Notes: generated by a model not told the origin, from the letters alone. A stretch of 64,000 bases of DNA from Neisseria arctica (GCF_022870905.1 NZ_CP091510.1:310001-374000); one strand, 5' to 3'. Shown: positions 24,447-34,939, counted from the first letter of the stretch. Made by a program: numbers and translations.

Positions 24447-25328
24447 TCAGGCGTTTTCGCTGAATAGTTTGTCCAGCTTTTGCTCGTAATCGTGATAGCC
24501 GAGAAAATCGTACAGCTCCATACGGGTTTGCATGGTGTCGACAACGTTTTGCTGGTGTCCGTCTCGGCGGATAGCCTGATAAACGTCGAGTGCGGCTTTA
24601 CTGGCGGCACGGAAGGCCGAAAGGGGATAGAGCACCAGCGATACGCCGTTTTCACCTAATTCTTGCTGGCTGTACAGCGGTGTGGCACCGAATTCGGTAA
24701 TGTTGGCCAATACCGGTACTTGAACGGCATCGGCAAATTGGCGGTACATACCCAGCTCGGTCATCGCTTCGGGGAAAATCATATCAGCGCCGGCTTCTAC
24801 ACATGCTTGGGCGCGTTCGATTGCGGATTGCAAGCCTTCGACTGCCAGTGCATCGGTACGCGCCATAATGACAAAGTTGCTGTCGGTGCGGGCATCAACG
24901 GCGGCTTTGATACGGTCAACCATTTCAGATTGGGAAACAATGGCCTTGTTGGGACGGTGGCCGCAGCGTTTTTGTGCTACTTGGTCTTCGATGTGTACGG
25001 CTGCAACGCCGGCTTTTTCGAAAGCCTTGATTGTACGGGCGATATTGAATGCGCCGCCCCAACCTGTGTCAATGTCGACCAGAAGCGGCGTATCGACATT
25101 ATCGGTAATACGGCGGGCATCGGTTAGTACATCTTCCATGCTGGTGATCCCCAAATCGGGAATACCGCATGAGCAAGCCGCTACGCCGCCTCCGGAAAGA
25201 TACAGGGCTTTGAAGCCGCTTTGGGTGGCAAGGCGTGCGAAATAGGCGTTGATGCAGCCGACAACGGCTAAGGGATGTTCTTCTTGGACGGCTTGGCGGA
25301 AACGCGCACCGGCAGATAGGGTAGTCAT
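24447..25328 (-). CDS. prpB: 2-methylisocitrate lyase PrpB
   Basis: 293 residues, the usual PrpB length. The isocitrate-lyase-type barrel shows DIDTGWGG (near 87), [15 protein letters not shown] (about 117-131) containing the KRCGH catalytic motif with the active Cys, and a metal-binding Asp/Glu pattern. It splits 2-methylisocitrate to pyruvate and succinate, the last step of propionate breakdown. First gene of the prp cluster on the minus strand; TAGGAG precedes the ATG. The AT-rich region upstream presumably holds the promoter. Confidence 0.95.
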   Translation of the reverse strand: MTTLSAGARFRQAVQEEHPLAVVGCINAYFARLATQSGFKALYLSGGGVAACSCGIPDLGITSMEDVLTDARRITDNVDTPLLVDIDTGWGGAFNIARTIKAFEKAGVAAVHIEDQVAQKRCGHRPNKAIVSQSEMVDRIKAAVDARTDSNFVIMARTDALAVEGLQSAIERAQACVEAGADMIFPEAMTELGMYRQFADAVQVPVLANITEFGATPLYSQQELGENGVSLVLYPLSAFRAASKAALDVYQAIRRDGHQQNVVDTMQTRMELYDFLGYHDYEQKLDKLFSENA

Positions 25329-25580
25329 TTTGGGTTCTCCTAGAGTGTTTTTCTTATTGGGTTGAATTTAGTTTTTTTTGAAAAAAGTGTAAAACTTTAA
25401 ATTTTGATGGCAGCCATTAGTAAAAATGATGAATCGGCGGCAAAGCATGATGGAATAAGGATGTTAGATTTTTTTATTTTGATTTTGGATGAAAGGTAAA
25501 GATAATATATGTTTGATTTGAATGATTTTGAAGAAAGTAAGTTGTTATAAAAGGCATTTTATTTTATTTTTATGTAAATA
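25329..25580. other. AT-rich region upstream of prpB
   Basis: About 250 bases with no gene. Runs of A/T near 25366-25400 and 25465-25560 could hold the prpB promoter. I see no clear operator, and no prpR-type regulator is adjacent. Confidence 0.45.
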
Positions 25581-25607
25581 ATGCCGTCTGAAACTTTCGG
25601 ACGGCAT
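25581..25607. repeat. Uptake-sequence inverted repeat
   Basis: ATGCCGTCTGAAA faces a copy with one change (TTTCGGACGGCAT). It lies between the start of prpB and the end of pyrD. Confidence 0.55.
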
Positions 25608-25656
25608 TGGTCGGTATGGCTTATCTGGCGAGTAGCTGATAGCAAGATTAATTAAA

Positions 25657-25688
25657 AAAAGCATACTGCCAGGGGGGAGTATGCTTTT
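25657..25688 (-). terminator. Intrinsic terminator of pyrD
   Basis: On the minus strand AAAAGCATACT and AGTATGCTTTT form an 11-bp stem, with further T residues following. It is about 30 bases after the pyrD stop. Confidence 0.85.
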
Positions 25689-25716
25689 GGGATGTATCCG
25701 ATCGGGTTGGTGGATT

Positions 25717-26733
25717 TTATGGTTGTCCGGTGCAAAATTTCAAACATTCCCGTACTAATGCAGGGCCTCTGTAGATTAAGCCGCTGTAAATTTGTACGGC
25801 AGAAGCACCGAGGTTCAATTTTTCACGGGCGTCATGCCCGCTCATGATGCCTCCCACACCGATAACCGGCGTACGGCAGCCCAATTCGGATACCAAGTCT
25901 TTTAAAACTTTATTGCTGGCACGGTATACGGGAGAGCCGCTTAAGCCACCTTGTTCATTTGCAAGCGGATGGTTGCCTAAAGATGATTTATCAATAGTGG
26001 TATTGGTTGCAATCACACCGTCTATCTCGGTTTGTCGGATAACGTGGGCGATATCGGTAATTTGGGCTTCTTCCAAATCTGGAGCGATCTTAACGGCTAG
26101 GGGAACATACCGGCCATGTGCTGCAGATAAATGAGCCTGTTTGTCTTTAAGGGCGGTTAGAAGCGCGCTGAGTTCGTCACCACCTTGTAGGGCACGAAGG
26201 TTTTTGGTGTTTGGGGAAGAAATATTAACGGTGATATAGCTGGCATGGGCATAGGCTTTTTCTAAGCAGATCAGGTAGTCTTGCGCAGCCTGCTCAATCG
26301 GCGTGGTGGCATTTTTACCGATATTAATGCCCAAAATACCGTTGTAACGGCTGGTTTCGATATTTTTGATCATGATATCGATGCCGTAATTATTAAATCC
26401 CATACGGTTGATGATGCCGCCGTGTTCGGGAACGCGGAACAGGCGGGGCTTGGGGTTGCCTTCTTGCGGGCGCGGCGTAACAGTGCCGACTTCGATAAAA
26501 CCGAAGCCTAGGGCGGCCAGTGCATCAATATATTCGCCGTTTTTATCCAATCCTGCAGCCAATCCGACCGGGTTGGGCAAATCCAAGCCCATTAGGCGGG
26601 TAGGATTGGTGTGGCATAAACCTGCATCCGGCATCAGCCACGGATGGGCATGCTTAATTAATTCAAGTGTAAAGTGATGGGCTTTTTCGGCGTCTAAACG
26701 AAAGAGTAGCGGGCGGATAATGGATGAATACAT
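25717..26733 (-). CDS. pyrD: Dihydroorotate dehydrogenase (quinone) PyrD
   Basis: 338 residues, class 2 type. The N-terminal amphipathic helices ([21 protein letters not shown]) attach it to the inner membrane; [14 protein letters not shown] (about 55-68) and the FMN-binding [19 protein letters not shown] segment near 293-311 are characteristic. The catalytic Ser is in [11 protein letters not shown] (about 170-180). It oxidises dihydroorotate to orotate in pyrimidine synthesis, passing electrons to quinone. Transcribed alone and divergent from glpQ. An uptake sequence lies just upstream of the start. Confidence 0.96.
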   Translation of the reverse strand: MYSSIIRPLLFRLDAEKAHHFTLELIKHAHPWLMPDAGLCHTNPTRLMGLDLPNPVGLAAGLDKNGEYIDALAALGFGFIEVGTVTPRPQEGNPKPRLFRVPEHGGIINRMGFNNYGIDIMIKNIETSRYNGILGINIGKNATTPIEQAAQDYLICLEKAYAHASYITVNISSPNTKNLRALQGGDELSALLTALKDKQAHLSAAHGRYVPLAVKIAPDLEEAQITDIAHVIRQTEIDGVIATNTTIDKSSLGNHPLANEQGGLSGSPVYRASNKVLKDLVSELGCRTPVIGVGGIMSGHDAREKLNLGASAVQIYSGLIYRGPALVRECLKFCTGQP

Positions 26734-26896
26734 GATGATAGGCCGTCTGAAAACAATGGGTGTTACCGATTTTACCTGAAGAGAGGGAGATAAGGGGAAT
26801 AAAAGGCAGGTATATGCTGTTATCTTTTTGTCATCATGCTGCTATACAATCGCTTTGTTCACCGTATGGTATTTATTCAGGAAAGGATGCATCGGT

Positions 26897-27943
26897 ATGA
26901 AAAAATGGATGTTGGCGGTATGTTTCGCCGCTTTTGGCGTACAAGCTATAGCGGCAGAGAAATTAATTATCGCCCATCGCGGCGCAAGCGGATATTTGCC
27001 GGAGCATACGCTGGAGAGTAAAGCGTTGGCATTCGGACAAAAGGCGGATTATCTCGAACAAGATTTGGTGATGACCAAAGACAACCATTTGGTTGTGATT
27101 CATGACCATTTTTTAGACGGGCTGACCGATGTGGCCGAAAAGTTTCCCGGGCGGGCTCGTGCCGACGGTAAGTTTTATGTGCCGGATTTTACTTTGGCCG
27201 AAATACGCAGTTTGCGGATGACGGAAAATTTTAAAACGGAAAACGGCAAACAGATTGCTGTTTATCCTAAACGGTTTCCTTTGTGGCAGGGTAATTTCAG
27301 AATCCACACTTTCGAAGAAGAATTGCAGTTTATACGCGGTTTGGAAAAGGCCAGTGGTAAAAAAATCGGCATCTATCCTGAAATCAAGGCACCGTGGCTG
27401 CATCATCAGGAGGGTAAGGATATCGCCCGTGCGACTTTGGAATTATTGAAGAAATACGGTTATACCGGAAAGAATGATCCGGTTTACCTACAAACTTTTG
27501 ATTTTAATGAACTCAAACGCATTAAAACCGATTTGATGCCGAAAATGGGTATGGATATCAAGTTGGTTCAATTGGTTGCTTATACCGATTGGAACGAAAC
27601 ACAGGAGCGTAAAGGTAGCAGTTGGGTAAATTACAGCTATGATTGGATGTTCCGTCCGGGAGCAATGAAGGAGATTGCCCGTTATGCCGATGGTGTAGGA
27701 CCGGCTTGGTATATGCTTTTAGACGGTAAAAAATCGGTTAAAGGGAAAGTAGTGGCAACTCCGATGGTAGACGATATCAAATCCAACGGTTTGGAGCTTC
27801 ATCCTTATACCGTTCGCCAAGAAACATTGCCGGAATATGTGGGTGATATTGATGAGATGTATGCGGTTTTATTTGATAAGGCTAAAGCCGATGGTATTTT
27901 TACCGATTTTCCGGATACGTTGGCAAATTATTTAAAACGTTAA
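26897..27943 (+). CDS. glpQ: Periplasmic glycerophosphodiester phosphodiesterase GlpQ
   Basis: 348 residues from the ATG at 26897, which gives a clean signal peptide (MKKWMLAVCFAAFGVQAIAA, cleavage near 20); the longer frame from 26828 would hide it. Family motifs follow: IAHRGASGYLPEHT with the catalytic His and Glu, EQDLVMTKDNHLVVIHDH with metal ligands and the second catalytic His, and the C-terminal GIFTDFPD. It hydrolyses glycerophosphodiesters to glycerol-3-phosphate and an alcohol. No glpT or glpK is adjacent. It ends at an uptake-sequence terminator shared with wzc. Confidence 0.93.
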   Translation: MKKWMLAVCFAAFGVQAIAAEKLIIAHRGASGYLPEHTLESKALAFGQKADYLEQDLVMTKDNHLVVIHDHFLDGLTDVAEKFPGRARADGKFYVPDFTLAEIRSLRMTENFKTENGKQIAVYPKRFPLWQGNFRIHTFEEELQFIRGLEKASGKKIGIYPEIKAPWLHHQEGKDIARATLELLKKYGYTGKNDPVYLQTFDFNELKRIKTDLMPKMGMDIKLVQLVAYTDWNETQERKGSSWVNYSYDWMFRPGAMKEIARYADGVGPAWYMLLDGKKSVKGKVVATPMVDDIKSNGLELHPYTVRQETLPEYVGDIDEMYAVLFDKAKADGIFTDFPDTLANYLKR

Positions 27944-27966
27944 AATATTGTTTATTTCAAAATAAT

Positions 27967-27999
27967 AAGGCCGTCTGAAAATAATTTTCAGACGGCCTT
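27967..27999. terminator. Uptake-sequence terminator between glpQ and wzc
   Basis: AAGGCCGTCTGAAAAT pairs with its near-exact complement ahead of a T-rich tail. It separates convergent glpQ and the end of the polysaccharide operon and can serve both strands. Confidence 0.8.
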
Positions 28000-28013
28000 T
28001 GGCTGTATATCAA

Positions 28014-30164
28014 TTATTTTTTCGCATATTTGGCGTAAGCATAATAGCTGTGACCGTTTTGCGCGCTACGGGATAGTCCATTGAAAATCACGCCTTTTAC
28101 GGAAATGCTGTTTTGGGCAAAGCGTTGCATACTGATTTCCAATTCTCGCGGCGTAGTGCGGTTATGATGGGCAACCAGCATGGTATTGCCGGCAAATTGC
28201 CCGATAACGGCAGCATCGGTTACGGCCAAAATCGGCGGTGTATCCACGATTACATAGTCATAGCGTTGTTTGGCCCATTCTAGAACGGCATACAGGCGGT
28301 TGCTCATCAAAAGTTCGGACGGATGATCCGGCAGTTTGCCGTGGCTGATAACATCTAGGTTGTCGATTTTAGTGGTTTGCGCGGCCTGCATCGGATTGGT
28401 GTCGCCGGCTAATACTTCTGCTAAACCGATTTCTTCGTTTAGACCGAATATACGGTGCAGATAGCCTTTGCGCATATCGGCGTCAATTAGTAGTGTTTTT
28501 TTGCCGGATTGCGCCATAACGGTTGCCAAGTTAGCAGAGATGAAGGATTTTCCGACCTCGGGGGTAGCACCGGAGATCATCAATACTTTGTTTTTGGTAT
28601 TCATCATGGCAAAGTGAATACCGGTACGCAAAGAACGGATGGCTTCTACGGCAATATCTGAGGAATCTTCTGCTGCCAAGAGGAATGAAGAAGGTGTTTT
28701 TTTACGGCTCAGACGCTTGCTTTGCGCATCACGTTTTTTCTGGGTTTCAGATAGTGGAATGACAGCGGCCACTTCCAAACCGAGCATCTCGATTTCTTCA
28801 GGAGAGGTAACGGTACGGCGGAAGCTGGATCTTAATAAAAACCAAGCCGAAGCGGCTAAACCGGCGGTGAGGGCGCTCATTAAGATAATCATGCCTTTGC
28901 GCGGCTTAATGGGTTGTTCGGCAGTAACGGCTTGGTCAACTACACGGACATTACCTTGGGCACTGGCGCGCAGGATGTTCAGCTCTTGTTGTTTGTTCAA
29001 AAGCTGCATATAGGTGGCTTGGTTTGTATCAACATCACGCGTTAACCGGATGACTTCTTGTTGGGTATTGGGCAAGACCGCAATTTGGCGGTTGATTTTG
29101 TTTTTGGCCTGCTCTAATACCGAAAGTTTGTCGAGTACGGACTTCAGAGCAGGGTGCTCTTTGGTATAGAGCTCTGCCAGACCGGCCTCTTCGGTTTTTA
29201 ATGTGGTGATTTGTGCCTCGATACTGGCCAAGCTTTCTAATGCGCTTTTGGCTTCGATCGGGATATCTAAAGAGCCGCTTTTCATGCGGTATTCGTTCAG
29301 GCGGTTTTCAGCGTCTTGCAGGGCTTCGCGCAAACGAGGCAGCTCTTCACTGATGAAAGCCAAGCCGTTGGCTGCTACTTGCACATCACGGTCTTTATTT
29401 TGGCTCACATAGTTGTTAATAATGCTGTTTAGAATATTTTCGATTTGTTTGGGGTCGCTGCCGACATAGCCTAGGTTCAGAATAGGGCTGGTTTTGCCTT
29501 TACTGATGACCGAGAAGTTTTGATTTATTTGGTTGATGGTATTGAGGCGTGAAAACTTGGTCAGGGTAAATTGCTGGCCGGCATTAGCCAAAATCTGGTT
29601 AATTTGCAACACCAAGCGGTTGTCGACTTTTAAAGGTTGGCCTACGCGGCCCTCGGATACCGAACCATCGGGAAGTTTGATACTGTAATGTTGGTTATCG
29701 GCAGCCGTAAGGATGATAGGCTTGTTGTGCCATTCTTCGGATACGGTGAAGGCTTGTATTTTTAATTCAGGATCGGTATCGCTGCTGAGATTGTGTGCCA
29801 ACTGCCCGAATACAGGGAAGTATTTGGGAGTAACACTTTGATCCAGTTGTAAATCTTCAACGGTTTTGCCGATAACCAGGCGCGATTGGATAAGCTCGAT
29901 TTCGGCTTCGGAAGGAGAGGGTTCGCTACTAAATAAGCTGTTAATTTCATTCAAAATTTGGTTTTGCTTAGTTTGCAGCTCAAGCATGGCGTCCGCACGG
30001 TAGACGGGTGATGCGGAAAAACTATAGAGACCTCCGGCCAGTGCACCTAATAATATTGCCAAGCCGATGGCTTTTTTGTGTTCCAACAGGTGATGCAGCT
30101 GTTTGCTTACATCAATTTCATTGTCTTTTTCTGAGGGTGGATAGTTTGAATAGGGTTGGTTCAT
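28014..30164 (-). CDS. wzc: Wzc-type polysaccharide co-polymerase and tyrosine autokinase
   Basis: 716 residues. Domains in order: a Wzz domain with a first membrane segment (about 33-52), a long periplasmic coiled-coil region (about 60-420), a second membrane segment (about 425-445), and a cytoplasmic BY-kinase domain with Walker A near ISGATPEVGKSF, an A' motif TLLIDADMR, and a Tyr-rich tail (SYYAYAKY). It controls chain length and export of the polymer together with Wza, cycling between phosphorylated and dephosphorylated forms through Wzb, encoded just upstream. Last gene of the 17-kb minus-strand operon. Confidence 0.93.
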   Translation of the reverse strand: MNQPYSNYPPSEKDNEIDVSKQLHHLLEHKKAIGLAILLGALAGGLYSFSASPVYRADAMLELQTKQNQILNEINSLFSSEPSPSEAEIELIQSRLVIGKTVEDLQLDQSVTPKYFPVFGQLAHNLSSDTDPELKIQAFTVSEEWHNKPIILTAADNQHYSIKLPDGSVSEGRVGQPLKVDNRLVLQINQILANAGQQFTLTKFSRLNTINQINQNFSVISKGKTSPILNLGYVGSDPKQIENILNSIINNYVSQNKDRDVQVAANGLAFISEELPRLREALQDAENRLNEYRMKSGSLDIPIEAKSALESLASIEAQITTLKTEEAGLAELYTKEHPALKSVLDKLSVLEQAKNKINRQIAVLPNTQQEVIRLTRDVDTNQATYMQLLNKQQELNILRASAQGNVRVVDQAVTAEQPIKPRKGMIILMSALTAGLAASAWFLLRSSFRRTVTSPEEIEMLGLEVAAVIPLSETQKKRDAQSKRLSRKKTPSSFLLAAEDSSDIAVEAIRSLRTGIHFAMMNTKNKVLMISGATPEVGKSFISANLATVMAQSGKKTLLIDADMRKGYLHRIFGLNEEIGLAEVLAGDTNPMQAAQTTKIDNLDVISHGKLPDHPSELLMSNRLYAVLEWAKQRYDYVIVDTPPILAVTDAAVIGQFAGNTMLVAHHNRTTPRELEISMQRFAQNSISVKGVIFNGLSRSAQNGHSYYAYAKYAKK

Positions 30165-30206
30165 AATGAGCCTTTAAATAGGATTTATATGTCGTTGGGG
30201 CATCAC

Positions 30207-30656
30207 TTACCGAGTGCCTGAATCCGCCTTGAGTTTTTGTGCCCAGCTGGTTGCCGCCTCTTCGATATGCTGATAAACCGATTCAAACATTTCGTCACTT
30301 TGGCGAAACGGATCGGGAATACTTTTGCGCGGCAGCCATTGCGCAAACAGCATGGTTTTGCTGCGGGCGGATGGCAGAATATCTGTAACGGCCTCGATAT
30401 GCGCCGGTTCCATTACCAGTATCAGATCGGCTTTTTCACACAGTGCGGCGGTTAGTTGCTGTGCCGCATGGCCGGCAACGATTACACCGCGTTTTAATGC
30501 CGTTTTAATCGCTTGAAAGTCTGCATCTGCACCGACAACCGCACGGATACCTGCAGATTCGATGTGGTGGGTAGGCAGCATTTTTTGTAATACGCGCTCG
30601 GCAGTGGGAGAGCGGCATATGTTACCTACGCAAACGATCAAGATATTTTGATACAT
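30207..30656 (-). CDS. wzb: Low-molecular-weight protein tyrosine phosphatase Wzb
   Basis: 149 residues. The active-site loop VCVGNICRSP lies near residues 9-18, and the general acid Asp is in SIPDPFRQS (near 115). It dephosphorylates the tyrosine tail of Wzc. It sits between wza and wzc with short gaps (42 bases to wzc, 13 to wza), as in Wzy-dependent capsule operons of enteric bacteria and Acinetobacter. Confidence 0.94.
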   Translation of the reverse strand: MYQNILIVCVGNICRSPTAERVLQKMLPTHHIESAGIRAVVGADADFQAIKTALKRGVIVAGHAAQQLTAALCEKADLILVMEPAHIEAVTDILPSARSKTMLFAQWLPRKSIPDPFRQSDEMFESVYQHIEEAATSWAQKLKADSGTR

Positions 30657-30669
30657 AAAAGGCCGGCCT

Positions 30670-31806
30670 TTACTTAAATGTACTGTCCAAATTGTAGAGG
30701 TTGGAAACCGAATTGGTCAGCAAAGACATTACGCGGTTCCAGCGGGACAACGGTGCGGCGGTTACGAATACTACGTCATTGGCGCGCAATTTAAATTCGT
30801 TGCCTAAGGCATAAGCCGTGGCGTCTTTCAGATTCAACTGATAGATATGGATTGGTTTTTCAACATCATGCGGTGCATTACGCACAACGAAAACACCGGT
30901 TGCGTCTGCCAACGCCTGATTCATACCCTTGGCTTCTCCTAAAGCTTGAGTAAGCGATAGGCCGTGACTACCGATCGGTAACGAGGTTTGTTGGTTAACC
31001 TCACCCATTACGTATACTTTGCTGTTTTCGGTAGTGGGAACATAAACGATATCACCGTGTTTGAGCAGTTGGTTTTGTGAGAGGTCGCCGTATTGTAGGA
31101 TTTCCTGAAGCGAAATAGTCCGATCCACACCGTTATGGGTGAGTTTCACGTTTTGTGTATCGGCATTGGCTGCCAAACCTCCGGCCTGGTCAATCGCATC
31201 GAGCAGGGTAACCGGAATATTGGTAATCGGAAGCTGGCCGGGTTGTCCGACAGCTCCCGCTATCGATATACGCTGTGAGCGGAATTCGGTAACGTTTACC
31301 GAAACCTGCGGGGTTTTGATGTAGCGTTTCAGACGGCCTTCCAGCATATTTTGGATCTCGGGCAGGGTTTTTCCCTGTACATACAATTTCCCTGCCAGAG
31401 GGTAAGAAAGATGGCCCGTTTCATCTACCCATGCGCCGCTGCTGACCTGTTTGCTTTGCGGATTCATGCTGCTTGGAACGGGAGAGTTCAAATCGGGGTG
31501 ATGCCATACCATGATATTCAGTACGTCACCCGGGCCGACACGGTAGCGGTAAGCGGATTTCTGCTGGTTTAATGCTTGATTATGCTGCGCAGTGCGCGGA
31601 GGCTGCCGCATACTCTGAATCAGATTAAGGGTAATCGGATAAACGTTTACACGGCTATCAAGCGTATCTTCGCCTCTTGTATCGTTTTCGTTATATACCC
31701 AAGTTTTGTTTTTGGTGGGCAGGCTTGAGCCGGGTATCACTGTGCAGCCGCCGGTTGTCAGTGCCAGCAGCGAAAAACCGATAATGGTCAGTCGTTTGAG
31801 TTTCAC
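30670..31806 (-). CDS. wza: Outer-membrane polysaccharide export lipoprotein Wza
   Basis: 378 residues, starting at GTG 31806 after AAAAGGATT. A lipoprotein signal peptide ends with the lipobox TGGC (Cys21). A Poly_export domain (YRVGPGDVLNIMVW, about 91-104) and two SLBB domains follow (RISIAGAVGQPGQLP and KVYVMGEVNQQ). The C-terminal region with the final amphipathic helix (about 340-375) would form the outer-membrane pore of the octamer. It exports the polymer assembled by the Wzx/Wzy system. Confidence 0.94.
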   Translation of the reverse strand: MKLKRLTIIGFSLLALTTGGCTVIPGSSLPTKNKTWVYNENDTRGEDTLDSRVNVYPITLNLIQSMRQPPRTAQHNQALNQQKSAYRYRVGPGDVLNIMVWHHPDLNSPVPSSMNPQSKQVSSGAWVDETGHLSYPLAGKLYVQGKTLPEIQNMLEGRLKRYIKTPQVSVNVTEFRSQRISIAGAVGQPGQLPITNIPVTLLDAIDQAGGLAANADTQNVKLTHNGVDRTISLQEILQYGDLSQNQLLKHGDIVYVPTTENSKVYVMGEVNQQTSLPIGSHGLSLTQALGEAKGMNQALADATGVFVVRNAPHDVEKPIHIYQLNLKDATAYALGNEFKLRANDVVFVTAAPLSRWNRVMSLLTNSVSNLYNLDSTFK

Positions 31807-31850
31807 AATAATCCTTTTTATTTAAACATGAGGCCGTCTGAAAAAATGAT

Positions 31851-33749
31851 TCAGGCGGCATGGTTTTGTTGCCATACCAAGTCGCAAATACCGTCTTTAG
31901 GGACAAATCCGGTGGGTGCCTCAAGCAGTAATGCGCGCAGATTCTGTTGGTCAGACTGTCTGCAGGCGTTATCCATACGCTCAAGTATGTCGGAAAGCTT
32001 CTGCCAAGGCAGCATTATTTCATTGGCGGTCATAATGCGGGGATGAGTGGTTTCTTGTACTTCATCGCCGATTAGCAGCTCTTCGTAAAGCTTTTCACCC
32101 GGGCGCAATCCCGTAACTTCTATGGATATATCGCCGTCGGGATTGTTTTCATCTTTAACTTCCAAACCGCTGAGACGGATCATTTGGCGTGCCAAATCAA
32201 TGATTTTTACCGACTCGCCCATATCCAGAACGAATACATCACCGCCTTGTCCCATCGCACCGGCTTGGATCACTAATTGAGCCGCTTCGGGTATGGTCAT
32301 GAAATAGCGTGTGATATCGGTATGCGTTAATGTAACCGGTCCGCCTGATGCGATTTGTTTCTCAAATACAGGCACTACCGAACCGGAAGAACCTAATACA
32401 TTGCCGAAGCGTACCATACAAAAGCGCGTGGTTTGGTTTGGTTCTGCCGCCAAAGCCTGTAATACCAGCTCCGCCATACGTTTGCTGGCACCCATGGTAT
32501 TGGTGGGGCGTACGGCTTTATCGGTTGAAATCAGCACGAAGGTTTCAACTGAGGCATCAATCGCGGCACGGGCACAGAAAAGTGTTCCGTAAACATTATT
32601 GCGGATACCTTCGATGGTGTTGAATTCGACCATGGGAACGTGCTTATAGGCAGCTGCATGGTAAACGGTTTGTACGCCGAAAGTCTTCATAACGCTGTAC
32701 AAGCGTTTTTCATGCTGAACCGAACCCAAAAGCGGAATGGTTTCTATTTGTAAGCCGAGCTCTTTTTGGAGTTCGGTCAGTTCTTTGTCGATACTGTATA
32801 GGGAAAATTCCGACAGCTCGAACAAAATCAGCTTGGCAGGGCTTTGACGGATAATCTGGCGGCATAGTTCCGAACCGATTGAGCCGCCGGCACCGGTTAC
32901 CATAACAACTTTGCCCCGAATATCTTTAGCCATTAGCTCCGGACGGGGGGCAACGGGGTCACGGCCGAGTAAATCGACGACCGATATTTTTTTTAGGGAG
33001 CTGACACTGATTTTCCCGTCTACCAAGTCCCGCATACCCGGAATAGTTAGAACTTCGCAAGGGTAAGGTTCTAGTGAGCGGATAATGGCTTTGCGTTCAT
33101 CACCGCTCACACTCGGAATGGCCAATAGGATTTTTTTGATCCCATAGCGCTGGATCAGACTGCTGATTTCAGCAGGGCTGTATACCGTTAAATCATAGAT
33201 AATCGAACGTTGGATTTTTTCGTTGTCGTCTATGAAGGCGATTGCGTTATATTCATGTACCTGTTTGATGGCTTCCAACAGCTGCCGGCCTGATTGACCC
33301 GCACCGTAAATCAAGACGGGTATCATTTGCTTATTGCTGCGATTAGTGAGGATGGTTCGCAGCATCAAACGGCTGCCGGCAATCAGTACGACCAGCGTCA
33401 GGAAATAAGCAACGGGAAGAGCCAATCTCATGCGTTGTTCAAACATTAAAATGCTGATAAAAAATACAACGGATGAAATGGCACTGCCCATAACGGCGGT
33501 AGTCAGTACTTTTGTGCTGACGAAACGCGTTACGGCCCGATAAAGCCCCAGGCGCGAGAAGACAACAATCGTGATGATTGCGGTTACGCCGAAAGAAAGC
33601 CAGTTAGCCGTATTGAGCCACTCTTCAGAATAGTTCATCTTCAGACTTTGGATAAACCAGAATGTGGCAAAAAGAACCGCCAAGTCGTGCAGCACAAAAA
33701 AAGCTTTTTTTACGTTGCGTGGTAAAGTAAGTAAAGATTCCAAAAGCAT
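31851..33749 (-). CDS. pglD: Membrane-bound UDP-GlcNAc 4,6-dehydratase (PglD/WbpM/CapD family)
   Basis: 632 residues. Four N-terminal membrane segments (about 15-35, 48-68, 80-105, 110-130), a first nucleotide-binding-like domain (IYGAGQSGRQLL) and a catalytic SDR domain with VTGAGGSIGSELCRQI at about 288-303. In the usual YxxxK motif the Tyr is replaced by Met (TNTMGASKRMAE), a normal feature of these large dehydratases. It makes UDP-2-acetamido-2,6-dideoxy-4-hexulose, the precursor for aminated trideoxy sugars. The adjacent aminotransferase and phosphoglycosyltransferase give the set known from Neisseria protein glycosylation. Confidence 0.92.
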   Translation of the reverse strand: MLLESLLTLPRNVKKAFFVLHDLAVLFATFWFIQSLKMNYSEEWLNTANWLSFGVTAIITIVVFSRLGLYRAVTRFVSTKVLTTAVMGSAISSVVFFISILMFEQRMRLALPVAYFLTLVVLIAGSRLMLRTILTNRSNKQMIPVLIYGAGQSGRQLLEAIKQVHEYNAIAFIDDNEKIQRSIIYDLTVYSPAEISSLIQRYGIKKILLAIPSVSGDERKAIIRSLEPYPCEVLTIPGMRDLVDGKISVSSLKKISVVDLLGRDPVAPRPELMAKDIRGKVVMVTGAGGSIGSELCRQIIRQSPAKLILFELSEFSLYSIDKELTELQKELGLQIETIPLLGSVQHEKRLYSVMKTFGVQTVYHAAAYKHVPMVEFNTIEGIRNNVYGTLFCARAAIDASVETFVLISTDKAVRPTNTMGASKRMAELVLQALAAEPNQTTRFCMVRFGNVLGSSGSVVPVFEKQIASGGPVTLTHTDITRYFMTIPEAAQLVIQAGAMGQGGDVFVLDMGESVKIIDLARQMIRLSGLEVKDENNPDGDISIEVTGLRPGEKLYEELLIGDEVQETTHPRIMTANEIMLPWQKLSDILERMDNACRQSDQQNLRALLLEAPTGFVPKDGICDLVWQQNHAA

Positions 33750-33763
33750 AATTGGTATCCGGT

Positions 33764-34939
33764 TTAGATACAGGCTTGTTGTAATACGGCTTCGATATGG
33801 CGGCAGCAGAACGATATTTCTTCATCGCTCAATGTCGGGTGTACTAAAAACATCAGGCTGGTATCACCTAGTTCGACAGCATTTTTCAACCGCTCTTTCG
33901 GGCGCCATGGCGTATTGTCGAAAGCTTTTTCCAAATAAACTTCCGAGCAGCTGCCCTGATAGCAGGGTACTTTCAGTGCGGTCAGCTCGTTAACGATGCG
34001 GTCACGGTTCCATTCGGGCTTGAGTTTTTCCGGCTTAACGAAAGCGTAGAATTTGTATTGGGCGTGATCGATATAGCCGGGTACTTCCACCAGGCGGATA
34101 CAACCAAACTGGGATAGGCTTTGCGACAAACGAGCCGCATTTGCTTGGCGTTTGGCGGTCCATTCAGGCATCCGTTTAAGCTGGATGCGGCCAATAACGG
34201 CTTGCATTTCCATCATGCGCCAGTTTGTACCGAAACTTTCATGTAACCAGCGGAAACCGGGGGGATGTTGGCGGTTATATACGGCATCAAAGCTTTTGCC
34301 ATGATCTTTATATGACCACATTTTCGACCATAGCTCTTTGTCGTTTGTCGTCACCATGCCGCCTTCACCGCCGGTCGTCATGATTTTGTCTTGGCAGAAC
34401 GACCATGCGCCGACATGGCCGATGGAGCCTACGGATTTCCCTTTATATTTGGCACCGTGAGCTTGGGCGCAATCCTCAATTACCCAAAGATTTTTTTCTT
34501 CGGCCAGAGCCATAATGTCGTCCATTTCTGCAGGCATGCCGGCAAGATGGACAACGATAATGGCTTTAGTTGCAGGAGTGAGGATGGTGCGGATGGTTTC
34601 GGCAGTAATGTTTTGGCTGTTTAAATCTACGTCTGCGAACACCGGATTTGCGCCTGCGGTTACGATCGCAGAGGCAGAGGCCAAAAAAGTACGCGAAGTT
34701 ACGATAACATCATCGCCGGCACCTATGTTCATGGCCTTGAGGGCTACATCCAAAGCCAAGGTGCCGTTACCTAATGCAATTGCATATTCGGTATCGGCAA
34801 AGGTTGCAAATTCTTTTTCAAATTCACGGCATTCGTTGCCTGTCCAATAGTTGACTTTATTTGACAGTAAAACTTTGGATACGGCATCGGCTTCTTCTTG
34901 GGTGAAGCTTGGCCAGGGAGACAGGGCGGTATTTAACAT
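33764..34939 (-). CDS. pglC: PLP-dependent sugar aminotransferase (DegT/DnrJ/EryC1 family, PglC-like)
   Basis: 391 residues from the ATG at 34939, preceded by AAAGGAA; a longer frame to 34975 overlaps the upstream HAD gene further and is less likely. The lysine that binds PLP is in SFCQDKIMTTGGEGGM (about 183-198). It would transfer an amino group from glutamate to the 4-keto sugar made by the dehydratase encoded next, giving UDP-2-acetamido-4-amino-2,4,6-trideoxyhexose. It overlaps the HAD gene by 7 bases, indicating translational coupling. Confidence 0.9.
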   Translation of the reverse strand: MLNTALSPWPSFTQEEADAVSKVLLSNKVNYWTGNECREFEKEFATFADTEYAIALGNGTLALDVALKAMNIGAGDDVIVTSRTFLASASAIVTAGANPVFADVDLNSQNITAETIRTILTPATKAIIVVHLAGMPAEMDDIMALAEEKNLWVIEDCAQAHGAKYKGKSVGSIGHVGAWSFCQDKIMTTGGEGGMVTTNDKELWSKMWSYKDHGKSFDAVYNRQHPPGFRWLHESFGTNWRMMEMQAVIGRIQLKRMPEWTAKRQANAARLSQSLSQFGCIRLVEVPGYIDHAQYKFYAFVKPEKLKPEWNRDRIVNELTALKVPCYQGSCSEVYLEKAFDNTPWRPKERLKNAVELGDTSLMFLVHPTLSDEEISFCCRHIEAVLQQACI